From an uncultured Anaerococcus sp. (GTDB lineage: Bacteria; Bacillota; Clostridia; Tissierellales; Peptoniphilaceae): a stretch of DNA of 29,482 nt. The stretch is taken from positions 1 through 29,482 of the forward strand of contig NZ_CALTSY010000025.1 of assembly GCF_943908415.1 (NCBI RefSeq), in the 5' to 3' direction. Under the pieces are notes generated by a model that worked only from the letters and a program-made list of their open reading frames with translations, was not told the origin of the DNA and did not search any database. Position numbers and translations under genes: made by a program. Shown in pieces: positions 16,486 to 25,319 of the stretch (the first letter of the stretch is position 1; each line of letters opens with the position of its first letter).

Positions 16486-19119
16486 TTAATTATTATTTTC
16501 TTCTTTTTCTATAGCAGCTTGAGCAGCAGCTAGTTTTGCTATTGGTACTCTAAATGGAGAGCATGAAGTATAGTCAAGTCCCACATTGTATAGGTATTTT
16601 ACAGTAGTTGGTTCTCCGCCATGTTCACCACAGATTCCTAAATGTAGGTCGGATTTTTTATCCCTACCTTTTTTAACTGCAGTTTCTACCAAGAAACCTA
16701 CACCTTTTTGGTCTAGTACTTGGAATGGATCTTTCTCAAACAAGTCTTTTTCTAAGTATAATGGCAAGAATTTTCCTGCATCATCTCTTGATAAGCCAAA
16801 AGTCATTTGTGTTAGGTCGTTAGTACCAAAGCTAAAGAAGTCAGTTATTTCTGCTATCTCATCAGCTGTTATAGCAGCTCTAGGAATCTCGATCATAGTT
16901 CCTACAAGATATTTAATTTCAGTATTCTTTTCTTCAAATACTTTTTTGATCTCATCATTTACTTCATCTATTACATATTTTAATTCTTTTACATCACTTG
17001 AAAGAGGAATCATTATTTCAGGAATCACTTTAATACCATCTTCATGACAGTGGATAGCAGCTTGTATGATTGCACGAGCTTGCATTCTAGATATTTCTGG
17101 ATATCTAATACCAAGTCTAAGGCCTCTGAAACCAAGCATAGGGTTAACCTCTTCTAGTTCAGATATTCTTTCACGAACACGAGCAGGTTCTAGGCCTAAA
17201 TCGTGAGCTAAATCTCTAATTTCTGCTTCTCCTCTTGGTAGGAATTCGTGAAGTGGTGGATCTAAGAGTCTAACTGTAACTGGCTTATCACCCATTAGAG
17301 AGTAGATTTGGTAGAAGTCATCTTCTTGCATTGGAAGAATCTTATCTAGGGCTTGCTTCCTAGTTTCTATATCGCTTGCAAGAATCATCTTTCTTACTTG
17401 GAAGATCCTATCTTCTTTAAAGAACATGTGTTCTGTTCTACATAAACCAATTCCTTCAGCACCAAATTCTAGAGCTTGTTCTACATCTCTTGGTGTATCA
17501 GCATTAGTTCTTATTTTCATATCTCTAAATTTATCAACCCATTCCATAAATATGCCGAAATTTCCTTCAAGTTGAGGTGATTGAGTTTCAAGTTCACCTA
17601 CATAGATAGCACCTGTAGAGCCATCGATTGAAATGGTATCATTTCTACCATAAATATTATCGCCAATTCTTAGAGTTTCTTCATCTTCATTTACATGTAG
17701 TTCTGATGCACCTGATACACAGCATTTACCCATACCACGAGCAACTACGGCAGCGTGGCTTGTCATACCTCCACGTGCTGTTAGTATACCACTAGCCTTT
17801 ACCATACCTTCTAAGTCTTCTGGAGATGTTTCTTCACGAACTAAGATTACACTTTCTCCATCGCTTCCTCTTTTAGCTGCATCTTTTGCTGAAAATGCTA
17901 TTTTACCTACAGCAGCTCCTGGTGATGCTGCAAGGCCCCTTGCAACAACCTCATTATTATTTACAGCTTCATCTGTAAAATTAGGGTGGAGGAGACCATC
18001 TAAGTCTCTAGGGTTTATACGAACAACGGCTTCTTTCTCATCTATAAGCCCTTCTTCTACCATGTTTACTGCTATTTCAACTGCTGCTTGTGCTGTTCTC
18101 TTGCCGTTTCTTGTTTGTAGTAGGTATAGCTTTCCTTCCTGGATTGTAAATTCCATATCTTGCATATCATGATAATGGTCTTCTAGTTTTTTAGCAGTGC
18201 TTGCAAATTCTTCGTACACTTCTGGCATAGCTTCTTTTAATCTTTGGATTTCTTGAGGAGTCCTAACTCCTGCTACTACATCTTCACCTTGAGCATTTAT
18301 TAGGTATTCACCAAATAGTTTGTTTTCGCCTGTAGCAGGGTTTCTAGAAAATGCAACTCCTGTACCAGAAGTATCACCCATATTACCAAACACCATTGAT
18401 TGCACGTTTACTGCTGTTCCCATAGCATCATCAATATCGTTTAATTTTCTATATAGGATAGCACGTTCGTTTCCCCATGATCTAAATACAGCTGAGATAG
18501 CTAGATCCAATTGTTCTCTTGGATCTTGTGGGAATTCCTCGCCTTGTAATTCTTTGTATTTTTCCTTATATTCTTCTACTAATTCCTTTAGATCGTCTGC
18601 TGTAAGCTCTGGATCATCCTTAACACCTCTAGCTTCTTTCTTAGCGGTTAGCAATTTTTCGAAGTTATTTTTGTTAAGCTCCATAGCTACATCTGCGAAC
18701 ATTTGTATAAATCTTCTATAAGAATCATACGCAAATCTTTCGTTTTCAGTTTTTTTGGCAAGTCCTATTACAGCATCATCGTTAAGGCCAAGATTTAGTA
18801 TGGTATCCATCATTCCTGGCATAGATATAGGGGCACCTGATCTAACAGAAACTAATAGAGGGTCTTCTGTTGAACCAAAAGTTTTATTATTTTCTTTTTC
18901 TAAATCTTTTATATGCTTACTGATTTCTTCGTTAAGTTCATCCCATAATTTCTTATCTTCTTTAAAGAATCTAGTACATGCCTCTGTTGTAACAGTAAAA
19001 CCATAAGGGACAGAGATACCTAAAGTTGTCATTTCTGCTAAGTTTGCACCTTTACCACCAAGCAGAGCTCTCATTTCCTTATTACCTTCGTTAAAATTAT
19101 AAACGTATTTATCACCCAT
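16486..19119 (-). CDS. ppdK: Pyruvate, phosphate dikinase
   Basis: Catalyses the reversible conversion of pyruvate, ATP and phosphate to PEP, AMP and pyrophosphate in the cytoplasm; in anaerobes it often runs in the glycolytic direction. The protein is 877 aa, the expected length. Domain order: N-terminal nucleotide-binding domain (GGKGANLAEMTTLG, then VRSGAPISMPGMMDTILNLG), the swivelling phosphohistidine domain with H455 in GGMTSHAAVVARG, and the C-terminal PEP/pyruvate barrel with GLCRTEHMFF and the catalytic Cys C830 in GICGEHGGEP. The Thr next to the His (TSHAA) is the usual target of the regulatory protein encoded 12 bases upstream. The spacing implies co-transcription. All key motifs are intact. 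Confidence 0.97.
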   Translation of the reverse strand: MGDKYVYNFNEGNKEMRALLGGKGANLAEMTTLGISVPYGFTVTTEACTRFFKEDKKLWDELNEEISKHIKDLEKENNKTFGSTEDPLLVSVRSGAPISMPGMMDTILNLGLNDDAVIGLAKKTENERFAYDSYRRFIQMFADVAMELNKNNFEKLLTAKKEARGVKDDPELTADDLKELVEEYKEKYKELQGEEFPQDPREQLDLAISAVFRSWGNERAILYRKLNDIDDAMGTAVNVQSMVFGNMGDTSGTGVAFSRNPATGENKLFGEYLINAQGEDVVAGVRTPQEIQRLKEAMPEVYEEFASTAKKLEDHYHDMQDMEFTIQEGKLYLLQTRNGKRTAQAAVEIAVNMVEEGLIDEKEAVVRINPRDLDGLLHPNFTDEAVNNNEVVARGLAASPGAAVGKIAFSAKDAAKRGSDGESVILVREETSPEDLEGMVKASGILTARGGMTSHAAVVARGMGKCCVSGASELHVNEDEETLRIGDNIYGRNDTISIDGSTGAIYVGELETQSPQLEGNFGIFMEWVDKFRDMKIRTNADTPRDVEQALEFGAEGIGLCRTEHMFFKEDRIFQVRKMILASDIETRKQALDKILPMQEDDFYQIYSLMGDKPVTVRLLDPPLHEFLPRGEAEIRDLAHDLGLEPARVRERISELEEVNPMLGFRGLRLGIRYPEISRMQARAIIQAAIHCHEDGIKVIPEIMIPLSSDVKELKYVIDEVNDEIKKVFEEKNTEIKYLVGTMIEIPRAAITADEIAEITDFFSFGTNDLTQMTFGLSRDDAGKFLPLYLEKDLFEKDPFQVLDQKGVGFLVETAVKKGRDKKSDLHLGICGEHGGEPTTVKYLYNVGLDYTSCSPFRVPIAKLAAAQAAIEKEENNN

Positions 19120-19131
19120 ATTTTGCTCCTC

Positions 19132-19941
19132 TCAATTTTGAATGTTTTCTATGTTACTTATTATGAACTCTGAAGTTTCTTCGATTGATTTGTTGGTTAC
19201 ATCAATTATCTTACAGTCTAAATCCTCCATAACTTCATTTGCATAGATAAGTTCTTTTTCAATGTGATCTATATTGCAATATTTAGAGTCTTTTGGCAGA
19301 TTTATAGATGCTAATCTCTCCTCTCTTATTTTTTTAAGTCTATTTTTTTCCATTGTAAGACCAAAAATCTTTTGAGGATCAATTTCAAAAAGTTCTCTAG
19401 GAACTGTAGATTCCAAGAGTAAGGGTACATTTGAAACCTTATATCCGATACTAGCCAAATAAACCGATAATGGTGTTTTCGACGAACGAGAAACTCCAAC
19501 TAGACATATGTCACAATATTCTAAGCCCTTAAAATCCCTTCCATCGTCATATTTGATAGCAAAATCTAAAGCATCAAGGCGTTTATAGTGATGCACTACT
19601 TTATAATCATCTTCAAGCTCTACATCCATAGGATCTATACCTAAAAATTTGCTGATCCTATTTAAGGAATAACTTGTATAATCAATAGTAAGGACACTAT
19701 AATCTTCGCTAAAGGTCTTTAAGTCTTTGCTGTGACTTGAATCGTTAAGAGAATTAAAAATTATTTTTGAATCGTTATTGTTTTTTATTTCATCAAGCAC
19801 TTTATCTAAGATTTCAGGAGATTTGATATTTGTATAAGATTTTTCCTCATAATCTACTTCAAACTTCTCCATCGTCTTTTTTGCTAGTTGGCTAATGCCT
19901 AGACCATCAGCATCTGAAATAATATATACAGATAAGTTCAT
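19132..19941 (-). CDS. PPDK regulatory protein (bifunctional kinase/pyrophosphorylase)
   Basis: DUF299-family enzyme of 269 aa that in characterised members phosphorylates PPDK at the Thr beside its catalytic His using ADP, inactivating it, and removes the phosphate with Pi to reactivate it. The P-loop GVSRSSKT is at residues 149-156, and the family start (VYIISDADGLGISQLA) and PLLLESTVPRELFEIDPQKIFGLT segment are present. It lies directly upstream of ppdK on the same strand with 12 bases between, which supports the assignment. It is preceded by GAGGAGGAATT and a promoter carrying a palindrome. Confidence 0.93.
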   Translation of the reverse strand: MNLSVYIISDADGLGISQLAKKTMEKFEVDYEEKSYTNIKSPEILDKVLDEIKNNNDSKIIFNSLNDSSHSKDLKTFSEDYSVLTIDYTSYSLNRISKFLGIDPMDVELEDDYKVVHHYKRLDALDFAIKYDDGRDFKGLEYCDICLVGVSRSSKTPLSVYLASIGYKVSNVPLLLESTVPRELFEIDPQKIFGLTMEKNRLKKIREERLASINLPKDSKYCNIDHIEKELIYANEVMEDLDCKIIDVTNKSIEETSEFIISNIENIQN

Positions 19942-19966
19942 AATTCCTCCTCTTAACCCTAAACTT

Positions 19967-19996
19967 ATTATATCACTAATCCAAATAATATGAAAA
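19967..19996 (-). promoter_or_regulatory. Predicted promoter of the PPDK regulator-ppdK operon
   Basis: Reading the minus strand: -35 TTTTCA (19991-19996), an 18-base spacer and a perfect -10 TATAAT (19967-19972), about 26 bases before the start codon. The -35 lies inside the palindrome at 19990-20005. Confidence 0.55.
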
Positions 19997-20005
19997 TATT
20001 TTCAT
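19990..20005. promoter_or_regulatory. 16-bp palindrome ATGAAAATATTTTCAT, candidate operator
   Basis: A perfect palindrome covering the predicted -35 of the minus-strand promoter. TGAAA...TTTCA half-sites of this kind are bound by several regulator families (for example RpiR/MurR-type); the actual regulator is unknown. A related inverted repeat is at 20087-20104. Confidence 0.55.
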
Positions 20006-20086
20006 AAACAAATTTTGCTATTATTTACTAAGAAAAGCCTTGTATTGCTAGATATTTAACTAACATCAGCACTTGATCTAAAATAA

Positions 20087-20104
20087 ATGAAAAAATGTTT
20101 TCAT
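20087..20104. promoter_or_regulatory. Inverted repeat ATGAAAA-N4-TTTTCAT, second candidate operator
   Basis: The same 7-base half-sites as the palindrome at 19990-20005 but with a 4-base centre (AATG) instead of two. It ends 14 bases upstream of the valS -35. The centres of the two sites are about 98 bp apart. It could bind the same protein and join both promoters, or be chance in AT-rich DNA. Confidence 0.4.
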
Positions 20105-20118
20105 AATATAATTTTATT

Positions 20119-20146
20119 TTGACAAATTTTTCTGTTATAATATAAT
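20119..20146 (+). promoter_or_regulatory. valS promoter
   Basis: Consensus -35 TTGACA (20119-20124), 16-base spacer, consensus -10 TATAAT (20141-20146). The predicted transcript starts near 20153, giving a leader of about 220 bases that holds the T-box. Confidence 0.8.
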
Positions 20147-20164
20147 ATATCTTATATCAGAAAT

Positions 20165-20352
20165 ATTAAAAGAGGAGTAGGAAGTGAGTTTTTTTAGAGA
20201 GAAGATGGCTGGTGCGAATCTTTACTACGAACTTTTGAAGGTTGCTTTTATCTATATTTCGTGTGGTACGCATTAGTACAAAGAGAGTCTTTTTATAAGG
20301 AATTTAGGTGGTAACGCGATAACTCGTCCTAGAGCTATAGCATTGCCACCTA
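20165..20352 (+). ncRNA. T-box leader (tRNA-Val sensing) of valS
   Basis: Stem I base TAAAAG (20167-20172) pairs with CTTTTA (20245-20250). AGGAGTA (20173-20179) fits the K-turn/AGUA loop side, and GTT at 20241-20243 lies where the specifier codon should be, a valine codon matching the downstream gene. GGCTGGTGCGAA (20207-20218) is the conserved apical part of stem I. A GTAC-N6-GTAC hairpin (20266-20279) fits stem III. The T-box sequence is AGGTGGTAACGCG (20306-20318), pairing with CGTCCT (20325-20330) in the antiterminator. The competing helix pairs 20305-20317 with 20340-20352 (ccaccta side). Only ATTTT follows, so the off-state terminator is weak or regulation acts on translation. Confidence 0.85.
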
Positions 20353-20371
20353 TTTTGATGAAGGAGAGAAT

Positions 20372-23011
20372 ATGGATACAAAATATAATCCAAGTGAATT
20401 TGAAAAACAAATATATAAAAAATGGGAGAAAGGTGGATACTTCCATGCTGATGTAAATAAGGATAAAAAACCATTTACAATAGTTATGCCACCACCAAAT
20501 GTTACAGGCCAACTACACTTAGGTCATGCTTTAAACAATACTATCCAAGATATAGTTATTAGATATAAAAGAATGGCAGGTTTTGAAGCTTTATGGATAC
20601 CAGGTACTGACCATGCTTCAATCTCTACTGAGGCTAAGGTAGTGGGTAAAATCAAAAGTGAAGGTCATACAAAAGAAGAGTTGGGACGCGAAAAATTCTT
20701 AGACGAAGCCTGGGCTTGGACTGAAGAATACGGCGGTACTATCAAAAAACAATTAAGAACTATAGGTGTTTCTTGTGATTGGGATTCTGATAGTTTTACC
20801 ATGGATGAGAATTTAACAAGAGCTGTAAAACATGTATTTAAAAAGATGTATGATGATGGCCTTATATACCAAGGGGACAGGATTATCAACTGGGACCCTG
20901 AGGCAGAGACAGCTATATCTGATGCAGAAGTATATCACTTAGAAAAAGAAGGCAATCTTTGGTATATAAAATATTTCTTTGAAGATAGTGATGACTATAT
21001 TACAATAGCTACAACTCGTCCAGAAACAATGTTTGGTGACTTGGCAGTAGCAGTAAATCCAGAAGATCCTCGTTTTAAAGATAAGATTGGCAAAAACTTA
21101 ATTCTACCAATTGTTGGTAGAAAGATACCAATAATAGAAGATTCCTATGTTGACATGGAATATGGTACAGGTTGTGTAAAGATAACACCAAGCCATGACC
21201 CTAATGACTTTGAGGTTGGAGAAAGACATGATCTAGGCCAATGTGTAGTTATAGATACTAAAGCTAGAATAGTTGAAGGATATGGCAAATACTCAGGCCT
21301 TGATAGATACGAAGCTCGTAAGCTTTTAGTAGAACAACTACAAGATGAGGGGTACCTAGAAAAAATAGAAACTCTAACACATGCTGTTGGATATAGTGAA
21401 AGAACAAATGTAGTAATAGAGCCCCTTATATCAAAGCAATGGTTTGTAAAGATGGATCATCTTGCAGAACTTGCGATAGATGCTTATAAGTCAAATGATC
21501 TTGAGTTAATACCAGATTCCTTAGGGAAAACCTACATGAACTGGCTAAATAACATTAGAGATTGGACTATATCTCGTCAATTATGGTGGGGGCATAGACT
21601 TCCAGTTTATTATACAGATGATGGAGAAATTATAGTATCTGAAGATGATCCAGATGAAAATGGCATGCTAAATGGCGTTCATGTAACTCAAGAAGAGGAC
21701 ACATTAGATACTTGGTTCTCATCAGCTTTATGGCCTTTTGCAACCCTAGGATGGCCTATAGAAAATGAAAGACTAGACTACTTCTTCCCAACAGATATTC
21801 TAGTGACAGGCTACGATATTATTTTCTTCTGGGTTATACGAATGGTATTCTCATCTATCTATAATACAGGAAAAATCCCATTCAAACACGTATTGTTTAC
21901 AGGGCTTATACGTGACCCACAAGGTAGGAAGATGAGCAAGTCCTTAGGTAATGGTGTTGATCCTATAGATGTTGTAGATAATTACGGTGCTGATGCTCTT
22001 AGATTTACACTCATAACAGGCAATAGTCCTGGAAATGACATGCGTTATGATGAAAAGAGAATCATTGCTAGCCGTAACTTTGCAAATAAATTATGGAATG
22101 CTAGTAGATTTGTACTTATGAATATAAATGAAGACGATGATCTAGTATTTGACGAAAATACATGCCTAGCTCTTGAAGATAAGTGGATACTTAAGAGATT
22201 AAATAATGTAATAGAAGAAGTTACTAAAAATCTTGAAAAATATGAGATAGGCTTAGCTGCAAGCAGGATAGAGAATTTCATTTGGGAAGAATATTGTGAT
22301 TGGTATATAGAATTTGCAAAAATTCGTCTAAATGGAGATGACGAAAGATCTAAGGCTGATGTTAAAAAAGTATTACTCTACGTATTAAACAAGATGATAG
22401 CACTCCTACATCCGTTTATGCCATTTATAACAGAAGAAATCTATGCTGCACTTCCTAATAAGAAAGATATGCTAATTGTTGAAGATTGGCCAGTATTTAG
22501 GGAAGAATTTGAATTTGTAAGTGAAGAAGTAACAGTAAATTCAGCTATAGAAGCTATAACTGCTATTAGAAATCAAAGAGCAACCCTTAATGTAGGTGCA
22601 AAAAGAAAGCAAGATTTAATAATCTTAGCAGAAAATGGAGAGTACAAAAACTTGCTTGCTGACCTTAAGGGACAATTTATAAATCTTGCTAATTCTAACC
22701 AAGTAGATATTTACTTAAAGGAAGAATATACAGGAGATAAGGAAAACTTGGTAAATCTTGTATTTAATGAATTTAGCGTCTTAATGTCATTGGATGACCT
22801 TATGGATTATGATCAAGAACGTAAGAGACTTAATGAAGAAATAAAGAAACTTGAAGGCGAGATAAAAAGAGCTAGTGGCAAGCTTAAAAACGAGAACTTT
22901 GTTAGCAAAGCACCAGAAGCTGTTGTAAATGAAGAGCGTGAGAAATTAGCTAACTATGAAGACTTGCTAGAAAAAACAAAAGCATCTTTAGAAGAGATCA
23001 AGGACAAATAA
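20372..23011 (+). CDS. valS: Valyl-tRNA synthetase
   Basis: Class I aminoacyl-tRNA synthetase that charges tRNA-Val, 879 aa, full length. The HIGH-type motif is HLGH at residues 49-52 in PPPNVTGQLHLGHAL, and KMSKS is at 520-524 followed by LGNG. The CP1 editing domain lies between (TTRPETMFGDLAVAVNP; GTGCVKITPSHDPNDFEVG), where mischarged Thr is removed. The anticodon-binding domain follows, and the C-terminal 70 residues (RLNEEIKKLEGEIKRA) form the coiled coil seen in ValRS. AAGGAG lies 7 bases before the ATG, immediately after the T-box structure. Confidence 0.98.
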   Translation: MDTKYNPSEFEKQIYKKWEKGGYFHADVNKDKKPFTIVMPPPNVTGQLHLGHALNNTIQDIVIRYKRMAGFEALWIPGTDHASISTEAKVVGKIKSEGHTKEELGREKFLDEAWAWTEEYGGTIKKQLRTIGVSCDWDSDSFTMDENLTRAVKHVFKKMYDDGLIYQGDRIINWDPEAETAISDAEVYHLEKEGNLWYIKYFFEDSDDYITIATTRPETMFGDLAVAVNPEDPRFKDKIGKNLILPIVGRKIPIIEDSYVDMEYGTGCVKITPSHDPNDFEVGERHDLGQCVVIDTKARIVEGYGKYSGLDRYEARKLLVEQLQDEGYLEKIETLTHAVGYSERTNVVIEPLISKQWFVKMDHLAELAIDAYKSNDLELIPDSLGKTYMNWLNNIRDWTISRQLWWGHRLPVYYTDDGEIIVSEDDPDENGMLNGVHVTQEEDTLDTWFSSALWPFATLGWPIENERLDYFFPTDILVTGYDIIFFWVIRMVFSSIYNTGKIPFKHVLFTGLIRDPQGRKMSKSLGNGVDPIDVVDNYGADALRFTLITGNSPGNDMRYDEKRIIASRNFANKLWNASRFVLMNINEDDDLVFDENTCLALEDKWILKRLNNVIEEVTKNLEKYEIGLAASRIENFIWEEYCDWYIEFAKIRLNGDDERSKADVKKVLLYVLNKMIALLHPFMPFITEEIYAALPNKKDMLIVEDWPVFREEFEFVSEEVTVNSAIEAITAIRNQRATLNVGAKRKQDLIILAENGEYKNLLADLKGQFINLANSNQVDIYLKEEYTGDKENLVNLVFNEFSVLMSLDDLMDYDQERKRLNEEIKKLEGEIKRASGKLKNENFVSKAPEAVVNEEREKLANYEDLLEKTKASLEEIKDK

Positions 23012-23044
23012 TATATAGATACTTGAACAAAGTTAATATATAGC

Positions 23045-23094
23045 AATTAAGTGGAGATTTATAATTCAAATATTTTATCTCCATTTAATTTTTT
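23045..23094 (+). terminator. Intrinsic terminator after valS
   Basis: Arms AATTAAGTGGAGAT (23045-23058) and ATCTCCATTTAATT (23077-23090) pair over 14 positions with one G-U, an 18-base loop, and a run of T after the second arm. Confidence 0.75.
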
Positions 23095-23645
23095 AAACTT
23101 TGTGTTTTAACTTTAATATATAAATTTATTTTCTCATAATAATATTATAGTTTTTATAGAATTAGTATAATTATGTAAAAATAGAAAAAATGAATATTTA
23201 AAAGGAAATATATTTTAGTGAAAATAATTAAGCATTCAATGTATATAATTACAAATCACAGAAAATTAAATAATGAAACATAAATCTGATTCAAAAAATG
23301 TGATCAATAAATTTATTAAAAATAAAGAAAATAGTATAGATATACGTGAATTATTTAAGATTGAAGATATTAATTTGGCTAGAACATAATAGTATAGAAT
23401 ATTTTTAAAGTATTAAAATAACCTACATATTTAAATTATGAGTTTCAAAATAATTTCGCTACTTAAATTAAGACAACTTACAAACAACTAAGCGTTACAT
23501 ATGATTTTTTGAGTATGTTTTATGTTTAATTATTTTAGTATCATAAAATTTACTTAATATTTAAACAATAAATGGATTAATAAATGTTTGACTATAAATG
23601 ATGAATAGGATAGTATTTAGTTAGTAAATATTATAGGGAGGGTAT
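23095..23645. other. About 550-base AT-rich intergenic region
   Basis: Between the valS terminator and the binding-protein gene. It contains a 38-codon frame at 23273-23389 (MKHKSDSKNVINKFIKNKEN...) without a ribosome binding site, which I do not call a gene; its end (IDIRELFKIEDINLART) might be a remnant of a longer protein. The only other signal I support is the promoter at 23588-23616. Confidence 0.5.
23588..23616 (+). promoter_or_regulatory. Predicted promoter of the PhnDCE-type operon
   Basis: -35 TTGACT (23588-23593), 17-base spacer, -10 TAGTAT (23611-23616), about 30 bases upstream of the first start codon. Confidence 0.45.
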
Positions 23646-24563
23646 ATGAAAAAATATTTATTAGCTTTATTAGCTAGCTTTGTCGTTATATTCGCAGCAT
23701 GCTCTAATGATACAAAAAATAATGGATCTAAAGAAGTTAAAGAGGTAACTACAGAAAAAGCAACCAGTAATAGTGAAACCTTTAAAATAGGAGCCATTCC
23801 TGACTTTGATCAAGCAGAAATGGAAGATGGCTTTAATGACTTTTCTGATTATCTATCAAAAGAAATTGGGAAGCCAGTAGAGTTTGTTCCAACTGTAGAT
23901 TATTCATCACTAGTTACTGCGTTTGATAGAGGAGAAATCGACCTAGCTTGGTTTGGTGGCCTTACTGCAACTCAAGCTTTAAATAAAGTTCCAGAAGCAG
24001 AAGCTTTTGCTCAAAGACCATCTGATCAAGAATTTAAGTCAGTATTTATTCAACAAAGAGGATTAAATTTAAAAGACCTTGAGGATTTAAAGGGTAAAAC
24101 ATTTACTTTTGGATCAGAAAGCTCAACATCAGGCCACTTAATGCCAAGATATTTCTTAACAGAAGCTGGAATTAACCCAGAAGAAGATTTTGATGGCGCT
24201 GCTAACTATTCAGGATCACATGATAAAACTTATAAACTTGTAGAATCAGGTGCTTTTCAAACTGGGGCAGTAAATGTTCAATACTGGGAAAAAGCCTTAG
24301 ATGAAGGTCTAGTAGATGAAACAAAAGTAGAAGAGTTTTATAGAACTCCAGATTTCTATGACTACAACTGGACTTTAAATAAAGATATTGACCAAAAATT
24401 TGGTGAAGGAACAGCACAAAAAGTAAAAGATACTATCTTAAATATGAAAAAAGAAGATAGCAAAATCATGGACTTACTTTCAACAGAAGAATTTATCGAA
24501 ACTAAAAACGAAAACTACGACTTAATCAAAGAAGTTGCAGAACAATTAGGAATGTTAAATTAA
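23646..24563 (+). CDS. PhnD-like oxyanion ABC transporter binding lipoprotein
   Basis: Extracytoplasmic solute-binding lipoprotein of 305 aa in the phosphate/phosphite/phosphonate (PhnD) superfamily. The signal peptide ends in a lipobox with lipidated C19 (IFAACSND). A low-complexity linker follows, then the binding domain: FKIGAIPDFDQAEMEDGF, DLAWFGGLTATQA and KTFTFGSESSTSGHLMPRYF. The last two stretches match the group annotated as putative selenate-binding proteins as well as the phosphite/phosphonate group, so the substrate should be left open. GGGAGGG ribosome binding site precedes the ATG. The ATPase and permease genes follow directly. Confidence 0.85.
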   Translation: MKKYLLALLASFVVIFAACSNDTKNNGSKEVKEVTTEKATSNSETFKIGAIPDFDQAEMEDGFNDFSDYLSKEIGKPVEFVPTVDYSSLVTAFDRGEIDLAWFGGLTATQALNKVPEAEAFAQRPSDQEFKSVFIQQRGLNLKDLEDLKGKTFTFGSESSTSGHLMPRYFLTEAGINPEEDFDGAANYSGSHDKTYKLVESGAFQTGAVNVQYWEKALDEGLVDETKVEEFYRTPDFYDYNWTLNKDIDQKFGEGTAQKVKDTILNMKKEDSKIMDLLSTEEFIETKNENYDLIKEVAEQLGMLN

Positions 24564-24566
24564 TCA

Positions 24567-25319
24567 ATGGAAAACTCAATTCTTACTATAAAAAATTTGA
24601 ATAAAAGTTTTGATGACCAAGTCATTCTTAATGATGTAAATTTAAATATTAAAACAAATGAAATAGTAGCACTTATTGGCCCTTCTGGGGCTGGTAAGTC
24701 TACTATTTTAAATTTAATTACTAATGTTTTAAGCCCAGGTAGTGGTGAAATAATCGTTGATAACACAAATATCAACCAAATAAAAAATAATAAACTAAGA
24801 GCAAAAAAAGTTGGGATTATCCGCCAAAGCTTTGACCTAGTGGATTCTTTATCAGTAATTAATAATGTTTTGATAGGTAGGTTTAACGAATGGGGATTTG
24901 GTGAATCATTTGTAAATTTAATTCACACAAAAGAAAAAGACCTTGCTTTAGAAACTTTAGACAAGGTAGGACTAAAAGATAAGGCCAATCAAAAGGTTTC
25001 TTTGCTATCAGGTGGAGAAAAACAAAGGGTTGCCATAGCAAGACTTATGGTGCAGAATCCAAAACTAATTCTAGCAGATGAGCCAGTTTCATCCCTGGAC
25101 CCAGCCCGTAGTAAAGAAATTTTAGAGCTTTTAACAAATCTTGCCAAAGATAATAAGCAATCCTTACTGGCTAGTGTCCACTCAGTAGAGTTTGTAAAAG
25201 AATATTTTGATAGGGCTATAGCTTTAAGAGATGGGCAAATAGTTTTTGATAAAAAGGTAAGCGAGATAGTAGAATCAGATTATAAAAATCTTTATGAAAT
25301 AAAAAAGGATTTAGTATGA
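24567..25319 (+). CDS. PhnC-like ABC transporter ATP-binding protein
   Basis: ATPase subunit of the importer, 250 aa. Walker A GPSGAGKS is at residues 38-45, the ABC signature LSGGEKQ at 147-153, Walker B LILADEP at 167-173, and the H-loop in SVHSVEF near 204. The stretch NNVLIGRFNEWGF is typical of PhnC-type subunits. It starts 3 bases after the binding-protein stop, with only a weak ribosome binding site (TTAGGAA), and overlaps the permease gene by 4 bases (ATGA), so the three are translationally linked. Confidence 0.92.
   Translation: MENSILTIKNLNKSFDDQVILNDVNLNIKTNEIVALIGPSGAGKSTILNLITNVLSPGSGEIIVDNTNINQIKNNKLRAKKVGIIRQSFDLVDSLSVINNVLIGRFNEWGFGESFVNLIHTKEKDLALETLDKVGLKDKANQKVSLLSGGEKQRVAIARLMVQNPKLILADEPVSSLDPARSKEILELLTNLAKDNKQSLLASVHSVEFVKEYFDRAIALRDGQIVFDKKVSEIVESDYKNLYEIKKDLV

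Noticed and set aside
16586..19006. Plus-strand open frames opposite ppdK
   Set aside because: They lie antisense to a well-conserved enzyme, have serine-rich compositions typical of shadow frames, and lack ribosome binding sites.
23273..23389. 38-codon frame in the region after valS
   Set aside because: No ribosome binding site and no recognisable family; kept only as a possible remnant.
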